From Nitrospirota bacterium (GTDB lineage: Bacteria > Nitrospirota_A > Leptospirillia > Leptospirillales > Leptospirillaceae), in contig JAKBTR010000092.1 in assembly GCA_021844275.1 (NCBI GenBank), forward strand, positions 1 to 5,119: DNA of 5,119 nt. The letters run 5' to 3'. The number at the start of each line of letters is the position of its first letter. Position 1 is the stretch's first letter. The notes beneath the pieces are model-generated. The model worked only from the letters and a program-made list of their open reading frames with translations, was not told the DNA's origin and did not search any database. The position numbers and the translations under genes are program-made. Positions 1 to 5,087 of this stretch are shown here, piece after piece.

Positions 1-78
1 CTCCGACAAATCGAAGAGAGAGTCTCCTCCTCTGTATTCGGCGATATCGCGGCTGGCGACGACGAGATAACGGGACAT
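1..78 (-). CDS. Partial small protein, possibly DsrE-family (N-terminus only)
   Basis: Only the first 26 codons are in the window; the gene continues past the left edge. The start is an ATG at 78-76 on the minus strand, preceded by AAGGAG at 90-85 with 6 bases of spacing. The visible protein begins MSRYLVVASRDIAEYRG and continues to an F-D-L-S-E stretch. A short hydrophobic beta strand (YLVVAS), then an R-D pair and the start of a helix (FDLSE), is how many small DsrE/DsrF-like sulfur-relay or related Rossmann-like proteins begin. That resemblance is from memory and the fragment is too short to settle it. It could be another small alpha/beta protein. The gene has its own promoter and operator-like repeats just upstream, so it appears to be independently controlled. 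Confidence 0.6.
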   Translation of the reverse strand, partial: MSRYLVVASRDIAEYRGGDSLFDLSE

Positions 79-99
79 GATTGTCTCCTTCTCTTTTTT

Positions 100-132
100 A
101 TTGGTTTTTAATTTAGTAACCAATTACATAAT
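100..132. promoter_or_regulatory. Candidate operator: overlapping inverted repeats at the left-edge gene promoter
   Basis: Two dyads overlap here. ATTGGTT (100-106) and AACCAAT (118-124) form a perfect 7-base inverted repeat with an 11-base spacer. GTAA (116-119) and TTAC (124-127) form a second dyad with a 4-base spacer, which extends to ATT (111-113) and AAT (130-132) with two mismatched positions in each arm. The block covers the -10 element and predicted transcription start of the minus-strand gene. GTAAC/GTTAC dyads of this kind are typical of HxlR/MarR-type winged-helix repressors. No regulator gene is visible in the window, so the protein that binds is unknown. Confidence 0.45.
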
Positions 133-157
133 AGGAGGGTGTTTTCAGTTTCGTCAA
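128..157 (-). promoter_or_regulatory. Sigma70-type promoter for the left-edge gene
   Basis: On the minus strand TTGACG (157-152) and TATTAT (133-128) are separated by 18 bases. Both are close to the TTGACA/TATAAT consensus. Transcription would start near 120, giving a leader of about 40 bases before the ATG at 78. The inverted repeats at 100-132 overlap the -10 element and predicted start site, as expected for a repressor site. Assigned by inspection only. Confidence 0.55.
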
Positions 158-203
158 GAGAGGTGAGAGTGCAAGACAGAGAAGAATGGGTAAAAGACGT
201 TTT

Positions 204-279
204 TTCTTCTATTCTGCCTGTCTTTCTGCACCCCTCTGGTAAAGGGTCGGAGAAAGAAAAGAAGAGAATTTTGGCAGGC
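204..279. repeat. Nested inverted repeats in the intergenic region
   Basis: TCTTTCT (221-227) pairs with AGAAAGA (251-257) around an inner ACCC (230-233)/GGGT (244-247) stem. Outside these, TCTTCT (205-210) can pair with AGAAGA (260-265), and CTGCC (214-218) with GGCAG (273-277). Not all pairs can form at once. No T-run follows on either strand, so it does not look like a standard terminator. It lies upstream of the left-edge gene's promoter and beyond the reductase terminator. The rest of the 79-380 gap holds no convincing gene. Confidence 0.35.
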
Positions 280-357
280 TGAATGCCTTTGTATCGGGCA
301 CGGAGTAACGACGACCCGGGGTTTGATTGGGGAGGAGGGAGAATGTCCGGTCAGGTC

Positions 358-405
358 AAAAACGGGCCGGTCCGGAGGGATTACTCTTTCCCGGAAAGGA
401 CCGGC
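358..405 (-). terminator. Rho-independent terminator of the aldo/keto reductase gene, enclosing its stop codon
   Basis: GCCGGTCC (366-373) and GGACCGGC (398-405) form a perfect 8-base stem. A smaller inner stem GGGA (377-380)/TCCC (389-392) can form in the loop. On the minus strand the stem is followed, after CCG, by five T residues (362-358). The stop codon (383-381) lies in the loop, so the 5' arm is the last part of the coding region. The T tract is short, so termination may be only moderately efficient. Confidence 0.5.
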
Positions 406-1397
406 GGGATGTAAACCCTCTTCATTCCTTCCGGAGCGTAGCGGTCTCCCCGGGCCACCCCGCGCGGAAAGGCCTCGTCAAGATGGACAAATTCCAGGAA
501 GGGAACGGGATGATCGAGCGTCCCGAGGATCTCGTTCAGGTGGGTCCGCTTGGTCGTCCCGGGAATCGGAACGATATCCGGACCCTGGGCAAGAAGCCAG
601 GAGAGGGCAAGTTGCAGTGGGGTGAGGTTGTTGCGGGCGGCGATATCCTGCAGTTTTCGGATGCTTTCCTGATTGTGACGAAAGTTCTCCTCCTGGAACC
701 GGGGGTTCTGTCGGCGAAAATCCTCTTCCGAAAGAGTGTCGGGTGAAACCTTTCCTGTCAGGAGACCCCTGCTGAAGGGGCTGTAGGCAACAAAGCCGAT
801 TCCCAGTTCGCGTGTGGTTCCGAGGACTTCGAGTTCCACGTCCCGTGTGAAAAGGGAGTATTCGCTCTGAAGGGCGGCCAATGGATAAACCTTGTAGGCC
901 TTCCGGATATCGTTTGGAGAAGCTTCGCTCAGACCATAGGCCCTGATTTTCCCTTCCCGCACGAGTTCGGCCATGGCAGAAGCGGATTCTTCAACGGGGG
1001 TGGCCGGGTCGATCCGGTGAAGGTAGTAAAGGTCGATTGTTTCGATTCCGAGCCGGCGAAGACTTTCTTCGCAGCATTTTTTGATGTAGTCGGGTTTGCC
1101 GTTGACGCCCACGAAGCGACCGTTCGCGGGATCTCTCTGGATGCCACATTTTGTTGCAATGAAAAGGTCTTCCCGACGGTGGTCCCGAATGGCTTCTCCG
1201 AGAAGTTTCTCGTTCTCCCCCATGCCGTACATGTCGGCGGTGTCCAGAAAGGTCATGCCTTTTTCGATCGCCAGATGAAGGGTCCGGAGGGATTCCTCGC
1301 GGTCGCTCTGTCCGTAGAATTCCGACATTCCCATCAATCCAAGGCCAATCGAGGATACGGAAAGGCCACTTCTTCCAAGGCGACGCTTTTGCATCAT
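381..1397 (-). CDS. Aldo/keto reductase (NADPH-dependent oxidoreductase, AKR13/YakC-like)
   Basis: A soluble (beta/alpha)8-barrel enzyme expected to reduce aldehydes or ketones to alcohols with NADPH. From the chosen start the protein has 338 residues, normal for the family. The full catalytic tetrad is visible: D52 and Y57 in LDTADMYG, K83 in IATKCG and H127 in YYLHRIDP. Further family signatures are GLGLMGMSEFYG near 18-29, the central LQSEYSLF and VAYSPFSRGLLTG segments, and IPGTTKRTHLNE near the C-terminus for the cofactor phosphate. The GMSEFYG and DTADMYG wording resembles the AKR13/YakC group; the substrate cannot be told. An in-frame ATG at 1445 would add 16 residues, but it falls inside the -10 element. 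The ATG at 1397 has AAGGAG 5 bases upstream; the adjacent ATG at 1394 (8 bases) is equally possible. It is transcribed away from the cobalamin genes, so no functional link is implied. Confidence 0.93.
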   Translation of the reverse strand: MMQKRRLGRSGLSVSSIGLGLMGMSEFYGQSDREESLRTLHLAIEKGMTFLDTADMYGMGENEKLLGEAIRDHRREDLFIATKCGIQRDPANGRFVGVNGKPDYIKKCCEESLRRLGIETIDLYYLHRIDPATPVEESASAMAELVREGKIRAYGLSEASPNDIRKAYKVYPLAALQSEYSLFTRDVELEVLGTTRELGIGFVAYSPFSRGLLTGKVSPDTLSEEDFRRQNPRFQEENFRHNQESIRKLQDIAARNNLTPLQLALSWLLAQGPDIVPIPGTTKRTHLNEILGTLDHPVPFLEFVHLDEAFPRGVARGDRYAPEGMKRVYIPPVLSGKE

Positions 1398-1443
1398 CCA
1401 TACTCCTTCGTCACAATTTCGGGGAATCCGATTCTTTTCGGAC

Positions 1444-1472
1444 ATCCTAGCAACAACGCGTGATCAAGGCAA
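1444..1472 (-). promoter_or_regulatory. Promoter of the aldo/keto reductase gene
   Basis: On the minus strand TTGCCT (1472-1467) and TAGGAT (1449-1444) are 17 bases apart. A TG one base upstream of the -10 hexamer gives an extended -10. Transcription would begin near 1437, leaving about 40 bases of leader. A 5-base inverted repeat TCCGA (1427-1431)/TCGGA (1438-1442) sits at the predicted start site and could be an operator half-site pair or a 5' stem-loop. Found by inspection only. Confidence 0.4.
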
Positions 1473-1512
1473 CGTGGAGCGTCTTGTCGATCATGGAAAA
1501 TTCCCGAGGGTT

Positions 1513-1521
1513 TGTTATAAT
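1513..1521 (+). promoter_or_regulatory. Extended -10 promoter for the cobalamin cluster
   Basis: TGTTATAAT contains a perfect TATAAT (1516-1521) with the TG of an extended -10 element. No good -35 hexamer lies 16-18 bases upstream; TTGTCG at 1484-1489 is 26 bases away, too far. Extended -10 promoters can work without a strong -35. Transcription would begin near 1528, leaving a leader of about 94 bases before the GTG at 1622. The leader contains CTGGC/GCCAG (1553-1565, 3-base loop) and the 8-base palindrome GGAGCTCC (1586-1593). Confidence 0.45.
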
Positions 1522-1621
1522 GCCCGGAAATCCCAGAGTCGAATTCCAATCCCTGGCAGAGCCAGATCAGGATCAAGCGAAACCAGGAGCTCCAGGACGC
1601 ATCAGACCATCGGGAGTGGAC

Positions 1622-2287
1622 GTGAAATACCTGAAAGACCCATCCCATCCGGACCGGCTCCGCATTTTTCTCCTGCGACATGGTCACCTTGAAAACTCGG
1701 AACGGCATGTGATCAATGGTTCGACGGACGTTTCCCTCTCTCCGGCAGGCCTTTTGCAGATGGAAATATGGAAAAATTGTTTTTCGGGAAGTTCTCTGGA
1801 CGGTTTTTATTCCAGCAGCCTGCGGCGAACGATCGACGGGGTCCGGATTCTTTCGGAGGGCAGGGGGATTCCGTCGCAAGCCGTTTTTGGGTTCCGGGAA
1901 AGGTCTTTTGGGGATTGGGAGGGGATGACACGCGATAAAATTGAGCAACAGGACCCGGAAGGCTATAAAAGATGGCTCAAACTGGATCCGGAATTTGCTC
2001 CCCCGAACGGAGAGAGTCTTGCAATGTTCCGGGAAAGGGTCGTCGAGGCGCTGGAGGGAATCCTCGAAAAATCCTTCGGAAAGAACATCCTGGTTGTCGG
2101 ACACAGTGGCGTGAACCGGATTCTTCTTCTCCGGGCTCTTGGCCTGGGGCTGGATCGCTATTTCGGGATCTCTCAAGACTATGCCTGTCTGAACATCATC
2201 GATTTTTATCGCAAGGGCCCTCCGGTCGTGCATCTCTTGAATGCTCCACCCGACTGGACGGAAAACCGGGCGATCCCGGCGCCATGA
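1622..2287 (+). CDS. cobC: Histidine phosphatase, probable alpha-ribazole phosphatase (CobC)
   Basis: Member of the histidine phosphatase (phosphoglycerate mutase-like) superfamily. In cobalamin synthesis CobC removes phosphate from alpha-ribazole 5'-phosphate or adenosylcobalamin 5'-phosphate. From the GTG start the protein has 221 residues, near CobC length. H20 in LLRHG is the expected phosphohistidine, YSSSLRRT holds the phosphate-binding arginine (R68 or R69), E93 in FRERSFGDWEG is the likely general acid and H161 in VVGHSGVNR is the second histidine. The RSFGDWEG and NGESLAMFRERV wording is CobC-like. The residue after RHG is H rather than the common E or Q. The GTG at 1622 has GGGAG 5 bases upstream. 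In-frame ATGs at 1493 and 1520 would add a low-complexity N-terminus and overlap the TATAAT, so I prefer the GTG. The stop overlaps the next start (ATGA). The function rests partly on the neighbouring cobalamin genes; another small-molecule phosphatase is possible. Confidence 0.85.
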   Translation: MKYLKDPSHPDRLRIFLLRHGHLENSERHVINGSTDVSLSPAGLLQMEIWKNCFSGSSLDGFYSSSLRRTIDGVRILSEGRGIPSQAVFGFRERSFGDWEGMTRDKIEQQDPEGYKRWLKLDPEFAPPNGESLAMFRERVVEALEGILEKSFGKNILVVGHSGVNRILLLRALGLGLDRYFGISQDYACLNIIDFYRKGPPVVHLLNAPPDWTENRAIPAP

Positions 2288-3699
2288 AGAACCGGCGCCC
2301 GGGAGTCGTCGTTGCGGGACTCCATTCAGGTTCGGGAAAAACCCTGGTGACCCTTGCCCTTCTTCAGGGTCTTCAAAAACGGGGCTACGTTGTTCGCCCC
2401 TTCAAGTGCGGCCCCGATTTTATCGATCCCCGATTTCATGAGTGGATTTCCGGGAGGACAAGCGTCAATCTCGACCCCTTCTTTTTGTCTTCCGGCGACA
2501 TTCAGGCCCTGTATGACCGTATGACCGAAGGATTGTCGGGAGGTGTGGCTGAAGGAGTCATGGGTTTCTATGATGGCCTCGCCAAAAAGACTTCAACCTA
2601 CGACCTGGCCCGGATTCTGGATCTGCCCGTCCTCCTGGCGGTGCATTCGAAGGGGATTGCGGAAACGCTGGCATCTGTCGTCAAGGGAGTTCGGGACCAC
2701 CGTCCGGATTCACGTCTTGCGGGGGTCATTGCCGTCCAGACAGGAAGCCCCAAACATGGAGAGATTCTCTCCAGGGCTCTGGAGGAAGAAGGGCTTCCTC
2801 CTCTCCTCGGAACTCTTCCCCGTGACGAGAACCTGAAACTTCCGGAACGTCATCTGGGCCTTGTCGATGTCCGGGAACTGGAGAGGTCCGGTCAACTTGG
2901 AAGTCTTTCCCAACAGCTGGAGCATTTTTCCTCGAACTGGCATTGGGAAAAAATCGGAATCTTCTTCGACAGACCCTCTCGTGAATCTCTTTCCGGTCGC
3001 TCCGATTCACCCGATTCCCTTGTTCCTGGCACGAAGCGGTCCGGAAATCAAAAGAAACTTCGTCTGGGAGTGGCCTGGGACAGCGCTTTCCGTTTCTATT
3101 ATCCGGAAAACTGGTCTGCGCTGGAGAGCAGGGGGATCGAAATTGTCTCCTTTTCGCCTCTCCAGGATCCCGTCCTGCCGGAAGAGCTGGACGGGATTTA
3201 TCTGGGCGGAGGATATCCCGAGCATTTTCTGGAAGAACTCTCCCAAAATATTTCCTTCCTGGAAAGTGTTCGGAGCTTCCATGCAAGCGGAAGATTCATC
3301 TATGCCGAATGCGGCGGAATGCTGTATCTGACGGATGGTCCTCTGGAAAATGAAAAGATTCGGTGGGCCGGTCTCTTTCCGTACCGTTTTCGGATGAACG
3401 GCCATCTCCGGCGTCTCGGTTATGTTTCTGCCGTTCCCGTCGGCGAGGAAGGCTGGTTTTCAGGTTCATCTTCAATCCGGGGGCATTTTTTTCATTACAG
3501 CGAGCTTGTCCCGAAGAACCCGGCTCCCGAAGTGTCGCCGGGTTTTCTGGTCGATGGCCGTCCGGAAGGTTTTCGTTCCGGACCGGCCCTTGCCTCCTAC
3601 ATGCATCTCTATTTCCCGTCCAGTCCGCGGTTTCTGGAGGAGTTTGCCGATCAGCTTGAGAACAATCATTCGCACATGCGCAAGTCATCTCTCTTTTAA
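2284..3699 (+). CDS. cbiA: Cobyrinate (or hydrogenobyrinate) a,c-diamide synthase, CbiA/CobB
   Basis: This ATP- and glutamine-dependent cytoplasmic enzyme amidates the a and c side chains of cobyrinate (CbiA) or hydrogenobyrinate (CobB). The 471-residue length is typical. The N-terminal dethiobiotin-synthetase-like domain has the P-loop GLHSGSGKT (12-20), the PFKCGPDFIDPRFH motif (39-52) and GVMGFYDGL near 91-99. A variable linker covers roughly 200-255. The C-terminal class I glutamine amidotransferase domain has YLGGGYPEHF (306-315), the nucleophile C343 in YAECGGMLYL, GHFFHYSE (400-407) and H441 in ASYMHLYF, the likely catalytic histidine. GHFFHYS has F where family members often have E. 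Its ATG lies in the end of the phosphatase gene (ATGA) with no clear ribosome binding site, suggesting translational coupling. Sequence alone does not separate the early-cobalt (CbiA) from the late-cobalt (CobB) route. All key residues are present, so it should be active. Confidence 0.95.
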   Translation: MKNRRPGVVVAGLHSGSGKTLVTLALLQGLQKRGYVVRPFKCGPDFIDPRFHEWISGRTSVNLDPFFLSSGDIQALYDRMTEGLSGGVAEGVMGFYDGLAKKTSTYDLARILDLPVLLAVHSKGIAETLASVVKGVRDHRPDSRLAGVIAVQTGSPKHGEILSRALEEEGLPPLLGTLPRDENLKLPERHLGLVDVRELERSGQLGSLSQQLEHFSSNWHWEKIGIFFDRPSRESLSGRSDSPDSLVPGTKRSGNQKKLRLGVAWDSAFRFYYPENWSALESRGIEIVSFSPLQDPVLPEELDGIYLGGGYPEHFLEELSQNISFLESVRSFHASGRFIYAECGGMLYLTDGPLENEKIRWAGLFPYRFRMNGHLRRLGYVSAVPVGEEGWFSGSSSIRGHFFHYSELVPKNPAPEVSPGFLVDGRPEGFRSGPALASYMHLYFPSSPRFLEEFADQLENNHSHMRKSSLF

Positions 3700-3706
3700 A
3701 TGTATT

Positions 3707-3721
3707 TCGTTCTGTGAACGA
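3707..3721 (+). repeat. Intercistronic hairpin between cbiA and the methylmutase gene
   Basis: TCGTTC (3707-3712) and GAACGA (3716-3721) form a perfect 6-base stem with a 3-base loop, 8 bases after the cbiA stop and 14 bases before the next ribosome binding site. No T-run follows, so it is not a classical terminator. It may affect mRNA decay or relative expression within the operon, or have no role. Confidence 0.4.
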
Positions 3722-3734
3722 CAAGACGCTTCCC

Positions 3735-3740
3735 GGAGGG
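3735..3740 (+). promoter_or_regulatory. Ribosome binding site of the methylmutase gene
   Basis: GGAGGG with 7 bases to the ATG at 3748. It is the strongest ribosome binding site in the cluster. It fixes the start of the fused protein, which shows the N-terminal extra domain is translated and is not a mis-called start. Confidence 0.75.
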
Positions 3741-3747
3741 AGATTCC

Positions 3748-4752
3748 ATGACACCCAGTGTTCTGATCATTTCGGAAAAACATCATCTGCATCTTGAAGG
3801 AGTGAAGGTCCAGCTCGAAAAGCGGGGAGGGTTCAAAAATGTTGCGGTCTTTGCTTTTCTGGAAGGCCGGGAAGCCTTTGGGCGCAAGCTCGGGAGTCTT
3901 CTTGCCGACTCGCGTCATCTGGCCGTTGTGACATTTGAGGAAAATCCGGCGGCCATTCTGGAGCAGTTTGACCAATGGTATCGGGAAGCCATATTGCCGG
4001 AAGCGGACATCCGTCCTGTTTTCGGTCTTCTGGAGACACCTTCTTTTATCCGGGCCCTTTCGACGACGGTCCGTCAACAGTTTGACCCGGAACAACCACC
4101 GGAGGAGCCGCCTGTCCCGGAGCCGGACAAGATCGAGGAAGAAAGTTTTCGGATTATTGATGAAGTTCTTTCGGGGTACGGATTCGAGGAGGAATGGCAT
4201 CAGGTTGTCCGGCGGGCGGTTCATGCCGCGGCGGATTTCGAGGTGGCCGACCGCATGGACCATCATGTCGGAGCCATTGACACAGCCATTCGTGCAATTC
4301 ATGGTGGCGCGAATATCATCGTGGACGTGCAGATGGTCGAAAGCGGCATTTCCAAGCCTCTGACAGGAAAATTCAAAACGGGCATCCGCTGTTTTGTGGG
4401 GGATGAGGACGTGGCATCCCGGGCAAAAGCAGAGGGAGTCACCCGCTCGACGATCGCCATGCGCAAGGCGATTCCTTATCTCGCCGGCAGTATTGTCGTG
4501 GTCGGGAATGCGCCGACGGCTCTCTTTGAAGTGTTGCGCCTGATCCGGAAGGAAGGCGTCCGCCCGGCTCTTGTGGTCGGAGTGCCGGTGGGGTTTGTGG
4601 GGGCGGCCGAGTCGAAGGAACTCCTGTCGAGACAGGCAATCGTTCCCTGGATTACGACGCGCGGTCCCAAAGGAGGGTCCACCGTGGCGGTCGCGATTAT
4701 GAATGCCCTTTTGCGTATTGCCGATGCACAGGGGAAAGGGGGAGTCGGGTAG
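3748..4752 (+). CDS. cbiC: Precorrin-8X methylmutase (CbiC/CobH) with an N-terminal CbiX-like domain
   Basis: The C-terminal part (about 128-330 of 334 residues) is a complete precorrin-8X/cobalt-precorrin-8 methylmutase, which moves the C-11 methyl group to C-12 to form hydrogenobyrinate or cobyrinate. Visible signatures are RRAVHAAADFE with catalytic H159, VDVQMVESGI (192-201), VTRSTIAMRKA, VVGNAPTALFEVLRLI (251-266), ALVVGVPVGFVGAAESKELL (274-293) and RGPKGGSTVA. Stand-alone enzymes are about 210 residues, so the first 110 or so are extra. They alternate strands and helices (VLIISE, VQLEKRGGFKNVAVFAFLEG, LAVVTFEENPA, IRPVFGLLETPSFIRAL) in the order of a CbiX sirohydrochlorin chelatase half. 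The usual G-H-G-S of strand 1 is replaced by S-E-K-H-H, and the second histidine region reads EENPA, so metal insertion is doubtful. A Pro/Glu-rich linker (112-128) joins the parts. The methylmutase call is firm; the CbiX-like call is inference. The product is the substrate of the upstream amidating enzyme. Confidence 0.93.
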   Translation: MTPSVLIISEKHHLHLEGVKVQLEKRGGFKNVAVFAFLEGREAFGRKLGSLLADSRHLAVVTFEENPAAILEQFDQWYREAILPEADIRPVFGLLETPSFIRALSTTVRQQFDPEQPPEEPPVPEPDKIEEESFRIIDEVLSGYGFEEEWHQVVRRAVHAAADFEVADRMDHHVGAIDTAIRAIHGGANIIVDVQMVESGISKPLTGKFKTGIRCFVGDEDVASRAKAEGVTRSTIAMRKAIPYLAGSIVVVGNAPTALFEVLRLIRKEGVRPALVVGVPVGFVGAAESKELLSRQAIVPWITTRGPKGGSTVAVAIMNALLRIADAQGKGGVG

Positions 4753-4907
4753 TCTGGTTCGGAGAGGATGCTGAATGGCCGGGAGGAGATCTTCAGATCC
4801 CCCCGATGAAAAATTGCGGGAAAAATGATAAGATTCTCCGGATCAAGACTTTGCCTTTTTTGAATAGCTTCCCGGGGCATCATGATTGGGCAGAGGACAG
4901 GCTTTCA

Positions 4908-4947
4908 TTGCCGGAAAGAGGGCCTCTTTACTGCTCTGGCAAAGAGG
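4908..4947 (+). promoter_or_regulatory. Mutually exclusive hairpins, possible attenuator or structured leader
   Basis: AAAGAGG occurs at 4915-4921 and again at 4941-4947, with its complement CCTCTTT at 4923-4929. The complement can pair with either copy. Pairing with the left copy can be capped by an outer TTGCC (4908-4912)/GGCAA (4938-4942) stem. That outer stem overlaps the right copy, so the two folds exclude each other. No T-run follows the second hairpin. It matches no riboswitch motif I know, and no B12 box is present. Confidence 0.35.
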
Positions 4948-4992
4948 TCTCAAAGGCGGACGGGAGACTGGACGGCTTGATTTCGGGCGGTG

Positions 4993-5022
4993 TTGATTCA
5001 ATGGTCAAAGAATTGGTATTTT
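4993..5022 (+). promoter_or_regulatory. Promoter candidate for the right-edge gene
   Basis: TTGATT (4993-4998) and TATTTT (5017-5022) are 18 bases apart. A TG one base before the -10 hexamer gives an extended -10. Transcription would begin near 5029, about 59 bases before the ATG at 5088. If correct, the last gene is transcribed separately from the cobalamin cluster and the 4908-4947 hairpins lie outside its leader. Confidence 0.4.
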
Positions 5023-5028
5023 ACCTTG

Positions 5029-5052
5029 CCCCGTTTCAATGTTGAGGCGGGG
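5029..5052 (+). repeat. Leader stem-loop before the right-edge gene
   Basis: CCCCG (5029-5033) and CGGGG (5048-5052) form a 5-base GC stem with a 14-base loop. A small TCA/TGA inner stem (5036-5038/5043-5045) can form inside. It sits at the predicted 5' end of the transcript, where such hairpins often stabilise mRNA. There is no T-run. Confidence 0.35.
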
Positions 5053-5087
5053 GATGAACAGCACATGAGAATGGAGGGAGTTTATTC

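Larger units (their letters stand above)
4753..5087. other. 335-base intergenic stretch with hairpins and no convincing gene
   Basis: No gene is supported here. A 79-codon open frame from 4806 has no ribosome binding site and no recognisable motif. The stretch holds an imperfect hairpin with two bulged A residues (4780-4805: GGG/GG/GATC against GATC/CC/CCC). It also has a T6 run (4856-4861) without a clear stem before it, competing hairpins at 4908-4947, a promoter candidate at 4993-5022 and a leader hairpin at 5029-5052. A clear terminator for the cobalamin cluster was not found. Confidence 0.6.

Noticed and set aside
323..746. Two overlapping plus-strand open frames opposite the end of the reductase gene
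   Set aside because: They overlap the conserved C-terminal half of the aldo/keto reductase in antisense and encode arginine- and glycine-rich shadow sequence.
1528..1621. Possible cobalamin riboswitch in the cobC leader (ACCAGGAGCTCC looks slightly like a B12 box)
   Set aside because: The match to the B12 box is poor, and about 94 bases is too short for a cobalamin riboswitch, which normally needs about 200.
1394..2233. Long open frame on the minus strand (279 codons) opposite cobC
   Set aside because: It lies antisense to a gene with clear family motifs, has no ribosome binding site, and its protein has no recognisable domain. It is a shadow of GC-rich coding DNA.
3685..4302. Minus-strand open frame (205 codons) opposite the methylmutase gene
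   Set aside because: It is antisense to a firmly identified gene and its composition looks like a reverse-complement shadow.
4856..4861. T6 run as a terminator of the cobalamin cluster
   Set aside because: No stable stem lies directly upstream. The nearest strong hairpin (4780-4805) is followed by A-rich sequence and is 50 bases away.
4806..5045. 79-codon open frame in the gap after the methylmutase gene
   Set aside because: No ribosome binding site precedes the ATG, no motif is visible, and the frame runs through the hairpins and the promoter candidate.
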